Of a stretch of 31,727 nucleotides of DNA, positions 14,778 through 24,403 are shown piece after piece. The stretch spans positions 1 to 31,727 of the forward strand of contig DDAL01000033.1 in assembly GCA_002332615.1 (NCBI GenBank), given 5' to 3'. The notes below the pieces were generated by a model, which was given only the letters and a program-made list of their open reading frames with translations, had not been told where the DNA came from and did no database searches. Positions within the stretch are counted from its first letter, which is position 1. Each line of letters begins with the position of its first letter. Position numbers and translations under genes: made by a program. The stretch comes from Sphingobacteriaceae bacterium UBA2059. Lineage in GTDB: Bacteria > Bacteroidota > Bacteroidia > Sphingobacteriales > Sphingobacteriaceae.

Positions 14778-16478
14778 ATGCAAAAAAGGTGGGTAGAAAG
14801 GGACTTTAATAATACTGAAGCTGAGGCTCAGCTGGCTGAGGTATTGAAGGTTGACCGGGTACTGGCCCGCTTGCTCACAAACCGCAATGTGTATACGTTT
14901 GATGAGGCCAAATGCTTTTTCAGGCCCTGCCTTTCAATGCTGCACGACCCCTTTTTAATGAAGGGAATGGATAAGGCCATAAAGCGCATTCAGCAGGCTT
15001 TGCTCAACAAGGAAAAGATTCTTATTTATGGCGATTATGATGTGGATGGAACTACTGCGGTAGCACTGGTCTATAGTTTTTTCAGCCGCATCCATTTTCA
15101 TATTGATTATTATATACCCGACCGTTATAAGGAGGGTTATGGTATTTCTACCGAAGGCATAGACTATGCCCGCCAACAGGGTTTTGGCCTTATTATAGCG
15201 CTTGACTGTGGCATAAAATCGGTTGATAAAGTGGAGTATGCGCAATCGCTGGGCATTGACTTTATTATTTGCGACCACCATTTTCCGGGCGCCGAGGTGC
15301 CCGCTGCCGTTGCCGTGCTCGATCCGAAGCAGGCCGACTGCCCCTATCCTTACAAAGAGCTTTCGGGCTGCGGTATTGGCTTTAAGCTGGTGCAGGCTTT
15401 TGCCTCGGTAAACGATATTCCGGCCGATGACATTTTTTGCTACCTCGACCTGGTGGCGGTAAGCATTGCCTCAGACATTGTGCCCATTACCGGCGAAAAC
15501 CGTGTGCTTGCCTACCATGGCCTTAAACGCCTTAACGATAAGCCCTGCCACGGACTGGCGGCACTTATTGAAATTACGGGAAAGCGCGAGTATACTATTT
15601 CGGATATTATTTTTACCATTGGCCCGCGCATTAACGCTTCGGGCCGCATAGGGCATGCCAGGCACTCGGTGAGCCTGCTGATAGCGGCCAATAAAGATAC
15701 GGCCCGTGATCAAAGCAAGCTTATTGATATTAAAAATGATGAGCGTAAAGGTCATGATATGCTCATTACCGAAGAAGCACTGGCCATGATTGAAGCCAAC
15801 CCGGCACTGATAAACCGCAAAACCACTGTGGTATATAATGAAGGCTGGCACAAGGGTGTTATTGGCATTGTGGCTTCGAGGCTTACCGAAAAATACTATC
15901 GCCCAACCGTGGTACTTACTCAGGGCAACGGGCATGTGGCCGGCTCGGCCCGCTCGGTAATGGGCTATGACCTTTATGAGGCACTCAATGCCTGCAGCGA
16001 TTTGCTCGAACAGTTTGGCGGCCATAAATATGCAGCCGGACTTACCATAAAGCCCGAAAACATTCCTCTTTTTGAGCAGCGCTTTGAGCAGGTGGTGGCC
16101 AGCACCATTACCGATAACCTGCTTACACAGGAAATTGATATAGAATGCGAACTTAAACTGAACAATCTAAGCGATAAATTCTTTCGTATATTGAAGCAGT
16201 TTGCACCCTTTGGGCCGCTTAATCTCTCGCCGGTGTTTTTAAGCCGCAAAGTATATGCATGCGGAGAGGCTTGTGTGGTAGGCTCTAACCACCTGAGGAT
16301 GAGCATTAAGCAAGAGGGTTCGGCAGCTTACAGCTGCATTGGCTTTGGCCTGGGCTCTATGTTACCTTTGGTTGCGGGCGGAAAACCGTTTGATATATGC
16401 TATACCATTGAAGAAAACATCTGGAAAGATAAACGCTCGATCCAGTTAAACATCAAAGGCATTCGCAGTGCTTCATAA
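14778..16478 (+). CDS. recJ: RecJ, single-strand-specific 5'-3' exonuclease
   Basis: Degrades single-stranded DNA 5' to 3' in recombination and mismatch or base-excision repair. 566 residues. DHH-family motifs: GDYDVDG with Asp86, Asp88 and Asp90; ALDCG with Asp143; CDHH at 165-168; DLVAVSIASDIVP; and GPRINASGRIGHA. The DHHA1 domain contains GWHKGVIGIVASRL and GGHKYAAGL. The C-terminal OB-like region (FGPLNLSPVF) completes the fold. It is followed after 15 nt by lptB, so the genes are probably co-transcribed. Confidence 0.97.
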   Translation: MQKRWVERDFNNTEAEAQLAEVLKVDRVLARLLTNRNVYTFDEAKCFFRPCLSMLHDPFLMKGMDKAIKRIQQALLNKEKILIYGDYDVDGTTAVALVYSFFSRIHFHIDYYIPDRYKEGYGISTEGIDYARQQGFGLIIALDCGIKSVDKVEYAQSLGIDFIICDHHFPGAEVPAAVAVLDPKQADCPYPYKELSGCGIGFKLVQAFASVNDIPADDIFCYLDLVAVSIASDIVPITGENRVLAYHGLKRLNDKPCHGLAALIEITGKREYTISDIIFTIGPRINASGRIGHARHSVSLLIAANKDTARDQSKLIDIKNDERKGHDMLITEEALAMIEANPALINRKTTVVYNEGWHKGVIGIVASRLTEKYYRPTVVLTQGNGHVAGSARSVMGYDLYEALNACSDLLEQFGGHKYAAGLTIKPENIPLFEQRFEQVVASTITDNLLTQEIDIECELKLNNLSDKFFRILKQFAPFGPLNLSPVFLSRKVYACGEACVVGSNHLRMSIKQEGSAAYSCIGFGLGSMLPLVAGGKPFDICYTIEENIWKDKRSIQLNIKGIRSAS

Positions 16479-16493
16479 ACAGAATAGCAACAT

Positions 16494-17246
16494 ATGATAC
16501 TGAAAGCTGAAAACCTGGTTAAAAAATACAAACAGCGCACCGTAGTGAACGACGTTTCTTTTCATGTAGAGCAGGGAGAAATAGTGGGTTTGCTGGGACC
16601 GAACGGGGCCGGTAAAACTACATCGTTTTATATGATTGTGGGCCTTATAAAACCCAACGAAGGCCATGTATACCTGGACGATCAGGAGATTACATCAGAT
16701 CCTATGTACCGACGTGCGCAAAGAGGCATTGGCTACCTGGCGCAGGAGGCTTCGGTTTTTAGAAAACTGAGCGTTGAAGATAATATTATGGCGGTGCTGG
16801 AAATGTCTAAGCTGAGCAGGGAGGAACAAAAGCACAAGCTTGAAGAACTTATTAATGAGTTTAGCCTCCATAAGGTGCGTAAGAACCGGGGCGACCTCCT
16901 CTCGGGTGGCGAACGCCGCCGTACAGAAATAGCACGTGCTCTTGCTGCAGCGCCTAACTTTATTTTGCTGGATGAGCCCTTTGCGGGGGTAGACCCCATA
17001 GCGGTTGAAGAAATACAGTCTATTGTGGCAAAGTTGAAGAGCCGTAATATAGGCATCCTAATTACCGACCACAACGTGCAGGAAACGCTTTCTATTACCG
17101 ACCGGGCCTATCTGCTTGCTGAAGGAAAGATTATGCTTACGGGCACCCCGTCTGAAATAGCTGACAACGAGCTGGCACGTAAGTTCTACCTGGGTCAGCA
17201 CTTTGAACTTAGAAAGAAAAAAATTATTGATACGCCTTCAGTATGA
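16494..17246 (+). CDS. lptB: LptB, LPS export ABC ATPase
   Basis: ATPase that powers extraction of lipopolysaccharide from the inner membrane with LptF/LptG. 250 residues. Walker A GPNGAGKTT at 35-43, the Q-loop followed by YLAQEASVFRKLSVEDN (an LptB hallmark), signature LSGGERRR, Walker B ILLDEPFAGVDP, and H-loop ITDHNVQETL. The C-terminal extension ends KKKIIDTPSV. Its stop overlaps the ATG of the GH3 gene by 4 nt (ATGA). Partner permeases are not in the window. Confidence 0.95.
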   Translation: MILKAENLVKKYKQRTVVNDVSFHVEQGEIVGLLGPNGAGKTTSFYMIVGLIKPNEGHVYLDDQEITSDPMYRRAQRGIGYLAQEASVFRKLSVEDNIMAVLEMSKLSREEQKHKLEELINEFSLHKVRKNRGDLLSGGERRRTEIARALAAAPNFILLDEPFAGVDPIAVEEIQSIVAKLKSRNIGILITDHNVQETLSITDRAYLLAEGKIMLTGTPSEIADNELARKFYLGQHFELRKKKIIDTPSV

Positions 17247-18757
17247 CCCTAGTTAATTCGATTTTCACCTGGTTCATGAAAAAGAGGATGCACCAGATTG
17301 AGCTTTTTCTTAAGTATCCGCACGATGTGCAGGACGAAGTGTTCAGGAGTCTGATAGCTACGGCCCGCAATACCGAGTGGGGGCGTGCCCATCATTATAA
17401 TGAAATTATAAATGCCACACAGTTCAGGGAGCGCGTTCCGCTGCAGGATTACGATTCGCTTAAGCCTTATATTGAGCGCATGATGAACGGTGAGCAGAAT
17501 GTACTTTGGGGTACAGAGGTCAAATGGTTTGCAAAATCATCCGGTACTACCAACGACCGAAGCAAGTTTATACCGGTGAGCCAGGAGTCGCTTGAAGAGT
17601 GTCATTATAAAGGGGGTAAAGATTTGCTGTCCATGTATTTTACCAATCGGGCAGATACGAAGATGTTTACCGGCAAGGCACTTGCCATGGGCGGCAGTCA
17701 GAAGGTGAACCATATGAACGAATCTATTGCCTATGGCGATATATCGGCTGTGCTTATTAAAAACTTGCCTGTATGGGCCGAGCTCTACCGCACTCCTGAT
17801 ATGGAGATTGCTCTTATGGAAAACTATGAGGAAAAGATTGAGCGCATGGCCAGGGCCACCATACAGGAAAATATCACCAGTATATCGGGCGTTCCAACCT
17901 GGACGGTTGTACTTGCCAAAAGGGTGCTCGAAATTACGGGCAAAAGCAACCTGCTGGACGTATGGCCTAACCTGGAGCTTTATATTCATGGCGCCGTAAA
18001 GTTTACGCCTTACCGTGAGCAGTTTAAAGAGCTTATCCCTTCGGATAACATGTATTACCTGGAAACCTATAATGCCTCCGAAGGCTTTTTTGGCATTCAG
18101 GATCAGCCGCGCTCTGAAGAAATGCTGCTGATGCTTGACTATGGCATTTTTTATGAGTTTTTGCCTATGGACCGCCTGGGACAGGAAAACCCGCAAACCC
18201 TCCTGCTGGATGAAGTAGAGCTTAATAAGAACTATGCCCTTATTATATCGACTAATGGCGGATTGTGGCGCTATATGATTGGCGACACCGTTAAGTTCAC
18301 TTCGCTCGACCCTTACCGCATACAGATTACCGGCCGGACCAAACATTTTATTAATGCTTTTGGCGAGGAGGTTATCATTGACAATGCCGAGAAAGCTCTT
18401 CTAAGCGCCTGCCAGGCTACCGGTGCAGTAATAAGAGATTATACGGCCTGCCCCATCTATTTTAACCAGAACGAAGCCGGCGGGCATGAATGGATTATAG
18501 AGTTTGAAAAGCATCCGGATAACATAGAACGGTTTACTGACGTGCTGGATACTACACTGCGTGAAATAAACTCTGATTATGATGCAAAGCGGTTTAAGGA
18601 CATGGCTTTAAAACGCCCGCTGATCCATGTGGCTGCTGATGGCGTTTTTTACAACTGGCTTAAGAGCCGCGGAAAGCTGGGCGGCCAGCACAAAGTTCCG
18701 CGCCTGGCCAACGAGCGCCAGTATGTGGAAAGTATATTAGAGCAAATGCATCAGTAA
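17243..18757 (+). CDS. GH3-family acyl-adenylating protein
   Basis: Member of the GH3 auxin-responsive-promoter family, which activates carboxylic acids with ATP and couples them to amines or amino acids; bacterial substrates are mostly unknown. 504 residues. ATP-binding motif WFAKSSGTTNDRSKFIPVS, a second motif YNASEGFFGIQ, and a third, GLWRYMIGDTVKFT, then a C-terminal lid domain with SRGKLGGQHKVPRL. It is translationally coupled to lptB (4-nt overlap), an order common in Bacteroidota. It converges on the TerC gene with 28 nt between. Confidence 0.9.
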   Translation: MTLVNSIFTWFMKKRMHQIELFLKYPHDVQDEVFRSLIATARNTEWGRAHHYNEIINATQFRERVPLQDYDSLKPYIERMMNGEQNVLWGTEVKWFAKSSGTTNDRSKFIPVSQESLEECHYKGGKDLLSMYFTNRADTKMFTGKALAMGGSQKVNHMNESIAYGDISAVLIKNLPVWAELYRTPDMEIALMENYEEKIERMARATIQENITSISGVPTWTVVLAKRVLEITGKSNLLDVWPNLELYIHGAVKFTPYREQFKELIPSDNMYYLETYNASEGFFGIQDQPRSEEMLLMLDYGIFYEFLPMDRLGQENPQTLLLDEVELNKNYALIISTNGGLWRYMIGDTVKFTSLDPYRIQITGRTKHFINAFGEEVIIDNAEKALLSACQATGAVIRDYTACPIYFNQNEAGGHEWIIEFEKHPDNIERFTDVLDTTLREINSDYDAKRFKDMALKRPLIHVAADGVFYNWLKSRGKLGGQHKVPRLANERQYVESILEQMHQ

Positions 18758-18785
18758 GTGCTGCTGCATTTGCTCTCGGTGTTTC

Positions 18786-19841
18786 TTACTTCTCTACCGG
18801 ATTTGCTGTCTTTTTAGGAAAGAGCAGCGAAGCTATAACGCTTATAGCCAGTATAGAAATAATAATTATAAGCGAGTGCTGTGTGTCAAACCCTATACGT
18901 TCGAGCCAGCCATGTCCAAGCATTTTTATTCCTATGAATATTAACAGAAAAGACAAGCCTACTTTGAGGTAGTGGAACTTATGAATAATGTTGACCAGCA
19001 GGAAGAACATGGACCGTAAACCCAGTATGGCGAAGATGTTTGAAAAGAATACGATATAAGGGTCCTTGGTTACCGAGAAAATAGCGGGTATGGAATCTAC
19101 GGCAAATATAAGATCGGTAAACTCTACAATAAGAAGTACCAGGAACAGAGGAGTAATGTATATTTTCCCTTTACGCCTTATAAAGAACTTGTGGCCTACG
19201 TAGCGTGGAAAGCTGCGAAAGTTCCTGGAAGCAAATTTGACTACCTTATGGTTAGCAGGGTCAATTTCTTCTTCTTTATTGCGCTCGAGGAACATCATCA
19301 GGCCAGAATAAACCAGGAATACGCCAAATACATAAAGTATCCAGTCAAAGCGGCTTATAAGCGTGGCTCCTACAAATATAAAGACAAAGCGCATGAGGAT
19401 AGCTCCGAGTATACCCCAGAACAGCACTCTGTGATAATACTTTTCGCGTACGCCAAAGGAATTGAATATAAGTACGATAACAAATATATTATCAACCGAT
19501 AGTGCATACTCTATTACATAGCCGGTAAGAAATTCAAGTCCCAGGTTCTTTCTGTAAGTTTCCAGGCTTCCGGCAAAATCATTAGGGTTAAGCTCTATGT
19601 TGTGTAAATGGCGCTCTGTTACTTCGGCCAGCTGTGTGAAATTGCTTATGCCGTGCAGAAAATGCCCTTCCTTTGTTAAGAAGTAATAAAAAGCTAAGGC
19701 TAGAGTGACCCATATGGCACTCATTATGCCGGCTTCTTTTAACTTTACTACGTGGTCTTTTTTATTGAATACTCCCAGATCTATGGCAAGCATTGCAATG
19801 ATGAACAATAGAAACCCTCCAAAAAAACCTAATTCGTGCAT
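18786..19841 (-). CDS. TerC/Alx-family integral membrane protein
   Basis: Inner-membrane protein of the TerC family, linked to metal-ion (notably manganese) efflux or tellurite resistance. 351 residues with about nine spans. The acidic membrane motifs that define the family are present: EYALSVDNIFVIVLIF and VEFTDLIFAVDSIPAIFSVT, each with an Asp that probably binds cation. It begins MHELGFFGGFLLFIIAMLAI. The ATG overlaps the stop of the upstream prenyl synthase by one base, so the two genes form an operon. No manganese riboswitch was seen upstream. Confidence 0.92.
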   Translation of the reverse strand: MHELGFFGGFLLFIIAMLAIDLGVFNKKDHVVKLKEAGIMSAIWVTLALAFYYFLTKEGHFLHGISNFTQLAEVTERHLHNIELNPNDFAGSLETYRKNLGLEFLTGYVIEYALSVDNIFVIVLIFNSFGVREKYYHRVLFWGILGAILMRFVFIFVGATLISRFDWILYVFGVFLVYSGLMMFLERNKEEEIDPANHKVVKFASRNFRSFPRYVGHKFFIRRKGKIYITPLFLVLLIVEFTDLIFAVDSIPAIFSVTKDPYIVFFSNIFAILGLRSMFFLLVNIIHKFHYLKVGLSFLLIFIGIKMLGHGWLERIGFDTQHSLIIIISILAISVIASLLFPKKTANPVEK

Positions 19842-20812
19842 TACTTCTTTCTTTCTGTTGTAAACCGTACCAATTGTTCAAGTGCCCTGCGGGCCTGACT
19901 GTCGTCAAAAGTCCTTAATATATCAAAAGCTTCGTCCTGGAAGCGCAGCATCCTCTCTTCGGCATGCGAAAGCCCATGGTTCTCTTTTACAAAATGTATT
20001 ACCTCTTTCACCTTTTCATTATCTTCCGAGTGGTTTTTTACAAGGTTTATGATGTGCCTCCTTTGCGAGCCTCCTGCACCGTTTAACGCATAGATTAACG
20101 GCAAGGTGATTTTCTTTTCTTTAATATCGATACCCAGGGGTTTACCTACATCGTCTGTACCAAAGTCAAAAAGATCATCCTTTATTTGGAAGGCCATACC
20201 TGTTTTTTCGCCAAACAGGCGCATCCTTTCTACCGTTTCATTGCTGGCCCCTGCAGAAGCGGCTCCCACAGCACAGCAGGAGGCCATAAGAGAAGCAGTT
20301 TTTTGGCGTATCACTTCGTAATAGATCTCTTCGTTAATATCTAAACGCCGGGCTTTTTCCATTTGCAGGAGTTCGCCTTCGCTCATTTGCTTAACAGCGT
20401 CGGATACGATGCGGAATAAATTAAAATCGCTGTTGTTGATAGACAAAAGCATGCCTGATGCAAAGAGGTAGTCGCCTACCAGTACGGCTACCTTGTTTTT
20501 CCAGAGCGCGTTTACTGAAAATACTCCCCGTCGCTCGTAGGAATTATCTACCACATCGTCGTGAACCAGGGTAGCGGTATGCAGGAGCTCGGCCAGTATG
20601 GCCCCCCGGTAGGTAGCCTCGGTAATGCCACCGCAAAGCTGTGCAGAAAAGAATACAAACATGGGCCTCATTTGCTTGCCCTTGCGTTTTACTATGTAAT
20701 GCGTAATACGATCAAGCAAGGGTACGGAACTCTTCATTGAAGATTTGAATTTCTCCTCAAATAAGGTAAGCTCTTTCTCTATAGGCCTCTTTATCTCGTC
20801 GAGTATGGACAT
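19841..20812 (-). CDS. Polyprenyl diphosphate synthase (quinone side chain)
   Basis: Trans-prenyltransferase that extends farnesyl or geranylgeranyl diphosphate with isopentenyl diphosphate to make the menaquinone tail. 323 residues. First Asp-rich motif LVHDDVVDNSYERRG (Asp85, Asp86, Asp89), second motif KDDLFDFGTD (Asp212, Asp213, Asp216), and GKQMRP for substrate diphosphate. It resembles IspB/octaprenyl synthases, but chain length cannot be read. First gene of an operon with the TerC gene. A TATGTTTG element (20862-20869) lies about 50 nt upstream on the same strand. Confidence 0.92.
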   Translation of the reverse strand: MSILDEIKRPIEKELTLFEEKFKSSMKSSVPLLDRITHYIVKRKGKQMRPMFVFFSAQLCGGITEATYRGAILAELLHTATLVHDDVVDNSYERRGVFSVNALWKNKVAVLVGDYLFASGMLLSINNSDFNLFRIVSDAVKQMSEGELLQMEKARRLDINEEIYYEVIRQKTASLMASCCAVGAASAGASNETVERMRLFGEKTGMAFQIKDDLFDFGTDDVGKPLGIDIKEKKITLPLIYALNGAGGSQRRHIINLVKNHSEDNEKVKEVIHFVKENHGLSHAEERMLRFQDEAFDILRTFDDSQARRALEQLVRFTTERKK

Positions 20813-20861
20813 AAAATGTCTTATGGTGTGTTAACGTGGCAATGTTAGCCTGTTTGGTTTG

Positions 20862-20869
20862 CAAACATA
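20862..20869 (-). promoter_or_regulatory. Possible -7 element for the prenyl synthase-TerC operon
   Basis: TATGTTTG on the minus strand is a perfect TAnnTTTG. No TTTG lies at the usual distance upstream, so the call is tentative. Predicted transcription start is near 20855, giving a leader of about 43 nt. Confidence 0.35.
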
Positions 20870-20955
20870 ACCCAAAAAATGTATAAATTAATACATCGGC
20901 CCAAATAAGGCTGCGGTTTAAGCTTTGACAAAGCGCTGAGACAAACTGCCTAAAT

Positions 20956-20988
20956 AAAAGGGGCCTGTAACGTGTACAGGCCCCTTTT
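20956..20988. terminator. Strong hairpin terminator after the sigma-factor gene
   Basis: A perfect 14-bp stem (AAAAGGGGCCTGTA with TACAGGCCCCTTTT) around loop ACGTG. It lies 31 nt beyond the ECF sigma stop on the minus strand, with A/T tracts on both flanks, and separates it from the prenyl synthase promoter. Confidence 0.85.
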
Positions 20989-21018
20989 ATTTATAAATTT
21001 TTTGAGCAGACTGGTTGT

Positions 21019-21558
21019 TTAGTCCATTTCTGCATATACCACTTTTTTAAGTCCGTTGTCGTATGGCTTAAGGTTCTTCTTAAGAAGCTTGCGGGCTACG
21101 TGGATTCTGGTTTTAACAGTCCCTATGGGAATTGACAAATGATCGGCTATTTCATGGTATTTATGTCCTTCAAAGTACATGCTGAAAGGAACGTAGTACT
21201 CTTGCGGAAGCTTACCTAATGCATTCTTAATATCGTCCATTATAAATTTGGACTCACCCTGATTTTTAGTAGAACTGAACATTAAGTTTGCTGATGATAT
21301 TTCATCAGACTTGGTTACAAAGGAGCTGATCTTTACAAAACGGCGGTAATTGTTAATGAAGGTGTTTTTCATAATGGTGTACAACCATCCTTTTAAATTG
21401 GTTCCTTCTTTAAACTTATTGTAATAGGTGATTGCTTTAAGAAGAGTATCCTGGACAAGGTCGTTCGCATCGTCGGCATCATGAGTAAAGTGAAGTGCAT
21501 ACATTTTAAGTGAACTTGCCTGACGCATTACCATTGCATTGAATTCGATCTTAGTCAT
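21019..21558 (-). CDS. ECF-type RNA polymerase sigma factor
   Basis: Extracytoplasmic-function sigma factor that redirects RNA polymerase to a stress or envelope regulon. 179 residues from MTKIEFNAMVMRQASSLK. Region 2 includes HDADDANDLVQDTLLKAITY and LKGWLYTIMKNTFINNYRR; region 4 includes LPQEYYVPFSMYFEGHKYHEI and the helix-turn-helix IPIGTVKTRIHVARKLLKK. The frame extends to 21648, but those 30 residues (HSCCKSKSKKAENLL) are not part of the family, so the later Met was chosen. No anti-sigma gene is adjacent; this subgroup is widely conserved in Sphingobacteriaceae. Confidence 0.9.
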   Translation of the reverse strand: MTKIEFNAMVMRQASSLKMYALHFTHDADDANDLVQDTLLKAITYYNKFKEGTNLKGWLYTIMKNTFINNYRRFVKISSFVTKSDEISSANLMFSSTKNQGESKFIMDDIKNALGKLPQEYYVPFSMYFEGHKYHEIADHLSIPIGTVKTRIHVARKLLKKNLKPYDNGLKKVVYAEMD

Positions 21559-21706
21559 AGTGTTTTGTTTTATGGGTGATGTTTTGAGTTTCGCTTTTTT
21601 AAGCAGGTTTTCTGCTTTCTTACTCTTACTCTTGCAACAACTATGCAAAACTTAAAAATGCATCCAAATAAACCCTTAAAACAAATTTTTCCAGCCGCTG
21701 TTACAG

Positions 21707-22723
21707 TTATATAACGTTCACCTCGCGCTCTAACTGAATGTTGAATTTGGTCTTTACATCTTCAATAATACGCTCGGATAGATCATAAACCTCTGATCCT
21801 GTGGCATTTCCATGATTAACCAATACCAGTGCCTGGTTTTTCCATGTGCCGGTGTTTCCAATTACTTTCCCTTTCCAGCCGCACTGTTCAATTAACCATC
21901 CCGCTGCAAGCTTTACTGTACTATTTGCAAGACAGAAATGTACAATTTCCGGAAAAACGGACTGCAGTTTCTTAAATTCCTCTTGGGATATAACGGGGTT
22001 TTTGAAGAAACTGCCTGCGCTGCCAATCGTAGACGGATCGGGCAGCTTATCGACCCGTATTTGCGAAACAATGGTTGATATATCTTTAATAGTAGGCTGA
22101 GCAATACCCCGGCGGGTGAGTTCATGGCTGATGGCACCATAGGTGGTATTAAGAGCACATACTTTTGAAAGCTTAAAGCATACCTGAGTAATGATTGTCT
22201 TGCCTTTAAGCCTTCCTTTGAAAATGCTTTCGCGGTAGCCAAATGAACAGTCGTCCTTATAAAAGGTTGAAAAGCTTCCGGTTTCTATATTGAAAGCCCG
22301 GCAGCTATAAAAAATATCCTGTACTTCTACCCCGTACGCTCCTATGTTCTGTACAGGCGATGCTCCTACAGAGCCGGGTATCAGGCTAAGGTTTTCAACA
22401 CCGCCAAAATTATTATTAACGCAATACTGTACAAAGTCGTTCCACACGACTCCGGCTCCCGAGGTTACAAAAACTTCTTCGCCCTGCTTTTGGTGCGCTA
22501 TGCCCTGAATGGCTATACGGATAACCAAACCGTCGAAGTTTTGAGTAAAGAGAATATTGCTGCCCCCGCCAAGGATTAAAAGTTTTTCGCTCTGCCAGCG
22601 GTCATCTGTAAACAGTTTAACAATATCATCCTCGGAATAGACCTCGGCATACCATTTTGCCTTAACGTCAACGCCAAAGGTATTATACTGCTTCAGAGAA
22701 ACATTTTGGGAGATAGAAACCAT
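21707..22723 (-). CDS. murB: MurB, UDP-N-acetylenolpyruvoylglucosamine reductase
   Basis: FAD enzyme that makes UDP-N-acetylmuramate, the second committed step of peptidoglycan synthesis. 338 residues, type I MurB length. FAD-binding motif LLILGGGSNILF, core GVENLSLIPGSVGASPVQNIGAYG with the conserved Asn-Ile-Gly-Ala-Tyr-Gly, FGYRESIFK with catalytic Arg, and GSAGSFFKNP with the active-site Ser that protonates the substrate. C-terminal Glu-containing segment VYDLSERIIEDVKTKFNIQL. It is separated from the sigma gene by about 150 nt and diverges from the TetR gene. Confidence 0.95.
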   Translation of the reverse strand: MVSISQNVSLKQYNTFGVDVKAKWYAEVYSEDDIVKLFTDDRWQSEKLLILGGGSNILFTQNFDGLVIRIAIQGIAHQKQGEEVFVTSGAGVVWNDFVQYCVNNNFGGVENLSLIPGSVGASPVQNIGAYGVEVQDIFYSCRAFNIETGSFSTFYKDDCSFGYRESIFKGRLKGKTIITQVCFKLSKVCALNTTYGAISHELTRRGIAQPTIKDISTIVSQIRVDKLPDPSTIGSAGSFFKNPVISQEEFKKLQSVFPEIVHFCLANSTVKLAAGWLIEQCGWKGKVIGNTGTWKNQALVLVNHGNATGSEVYDLSERIIEDVKTKFNIQLEREVNVI

Positions 22724-22825
22724 AACTGTAATTAATTGAGCCGAAGTTCGTATTTTAATTAGCGCTACACAATTAATTTAAGGATTGAGCACTAAGACTT
22801 CCATAAAATAATATCTTATTTTTGA

Positions 22826-23434
22826 ATGATGGACAACCAGGACATTAAGCGTGAACTCATAATAGATGCGGCCTTAAAGCGCTTTGCTCATTTTGGTCTT
22901 CAAAAAACCGCTATGTCTGAGATAGCCAAGGACCTTAACATGTCTAAAGCGTTGCTGTACTACTACTTTCCGGACAAGATCCATTTGTATGACGCAGCCT
23001 TGAAGTTCATTATAAATGATAGCGCTCAAAGTCTGAAGACTCTTTTAAAAACATCTGAACGCCCCCTGGAGAGTATCAATTTGTTCCTCGAACAGCGTTT
23101 TGAGTTTCTTAAAAGTTATGAAAACCTGCTGGATATAAATCGCTTCCTTAAAAATGATGTACCCGAAATGCTGTTGAACAGCTTTAAGTATTTTAGAGAC
23201 ATACAGGTTAATATTCTGGCAGATATTCTGATTGAAGGCAGGAACAGAGGCCAGCTAAAGCTTAGCGATCCGCAGGAAACAGCCTCCTTGCTTATTGACG
23301 CCCTGGCTGGCATTACCAAATCGGCCAATACGGGGCACAGGCACTTTGCATTGCCAAGAAAGGAGCTGTGGGAGTCTATAGTAGAAAGGCAGAAAAAGCT
23401 TGCCGCTATTTTTCTGGCTGGCCTTTCGGCCTGA
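22826..23434 (+). CDS. TetR/AcrR-family transcriptional regulator
   Basis: One-component DNA-binding repressor. 202 residues. The N-terminal helix-turn-helix spans about 9-55: IIDAALKRFAHFGLQKTAM, SEIAKDLNMSKALLYYYFP, DKIHLYDAA. The rest is the all-helical ligand and dimer domain (ESINLFLEQRFEFLKSY; LADILIEGRNRGQLKL). Ligand unknown. Such regulators in Bacteroidota usually precede TolC-HlyD-ABC efflux operons; here only a single ABC ATPase remains, converging from the other side 51 nt away. A TATTTTTG element ends 1 nt before the ATG, which would mean a leaderless or near-leaderless mRNA if used. Confidence 0.9.
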   Translation: MMDNQDIKRELIIDAALKRFAHFGLQKTAMSEIAKDLNMSKALLYYYFPDKIHLYDAALKFIINDSAQSLKTLLKTSERPLESINLFLEQRFEFLKSYENLLDINRFLKNDVPEMLLNSFKYFRDIQVNILADILIEGRNRGQLKLSDPQETASLLIDALAGITKSANTGHRHFALPRKELWESIVERQKKLAAIFLAGLSA

Positions 23435-23485
23435 GGAGCAGGTAACCTTTTTTGGCTTCTAATCAACAAACAGCCCTGCTGTGCA

Positions 23486-24403
23486 TTACCCGATTATAAG
23501 ACGCATAAGACTTGCGGCTGTACCGGCATGCGCGCTTTCAATAATTAAGTTAGAGTATCCGCTTTCGTAAGCAATAGCGCTCAGCATTTCCTGACTTTGG
23601 GAAACTGAGGGTTTAAGTATAAGCTGTATTTTGTCGTAAAGCAGATAGCATTTTTCGACAAGATCGCTTTTTTCAAAAACAGGCATCAGATCGGCCACCT
23701 GCTCGCTTTGTATAGTAAACACCTGCACCGGATGATTCTCCCTGATGAATGCGGGGCTTCCTGTAACTAAGATTCGGCCTTCCTTGACAAGTGAAATCCG
23801 GTCAAAAAGGTCTGCGTCTTCAAGATAGGGAGAAGCTACAAGAGTAGTAATCTTTTGCTGCCTTAATGATTGCAGCAGCTCCCAGATCTCCGTTTTAAAC
23901 TCTTCGTTCATATTGGAGGCCGGTTCGTCTAGCAGGAGAATGGCGGGCCTGTGCAGCAGGGCACAGAAAAAACAAAGTTTCCGCTTTATTTGCTCCGGAA
24001 GAAGCCCCACGGGCTTGTTAAAGAAAGGCTCGAGCTGGTAGAATAAGCGGGTGCTAACCTGGCAACTTTCGTACTCGGATATATTGTATCGGGCAACAAA
24101 GAAATTCAGGTTCTCCTCGACGGTCATCTCCTTATAAAGCGATAACTTTTGTGGCATGTAACCCACTTTGCGGCGCACAAAGCTGACCTCTTTTTGTACG
24201 TCATTTCCATAGATCGAAGCGAGGCCACTGTCGGGTGGGAGCAACGCGTTCAAAATACGCAAAAGGGTGGTTTTTCCTGATCCGCATGGACCTATGATTC
24301 CGAATAGTTCACCTTGCTGTACTTCAAACGACACATCGTCTGCACCTGTTACTCTTCCCTCATCGTAGGCCTTTGAAATATGTTTTAAACTTACAATCTC
24401 CAT
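23486..24403 (-). CDS. ABC transporter ATPase with degenerate signature, orphan
   Basis: ATP-binding subunit of a CcmA/YbhF-like drug-efflux ABC system. 305 residues. Walker A GPCGSGKTT at about 38-46, Q-loop VGYMPQKLSLYKEMTVEEN, Walker B ILLLDEPASNMN. The signature, normally LSGGxxQ/K, reads LLPEQIKRK, and the H-loop position has Pro (ASPYLEDA), a variant frequent in this subfamily. C-terminal domain of about 90 residues as in YbhF. No membrane subunit or membrane-fusion protein is adjacent, so it either pairs with distant permeases or is the remains of an efflux operon. Low ATPase activity is suspected from the signature. Confidence 0.8.
   Translation of the reverse strand: MEIVSLKHISKAYDEGRVTGADDVSFEVQQGELFGIIGPCGSGKTTLLRILNALLPPDSGLASIYGNDVQKEVSFVRRKVGYMPQKLSLYKEMTVEENLNFFVARYNISEYESCQVSTRLFYQLEPFFNKPVGLLPEQIKRKLCFFCALLHRPAILLLDEPASNMNEEFKTEIWELLQSLRQQKITTLVASPYLEDADLFDRISLVKEGRILVTGSPAFIRENHPVQVFTIQSEQVADLMPVFEKSDLVEKCYLLYDKIQLILKPSVSQSQEMLSAIAYESGYSNLIIESAHAGTAASLMRLIIG

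Noticed and set aside
21559..21648. 30-residue N-terminal extension of the ECF sigma factor
   Set aside because: Lys- and Cys-rich stretch not seen in the family; region 2 begins shortly after the Met at 21558.
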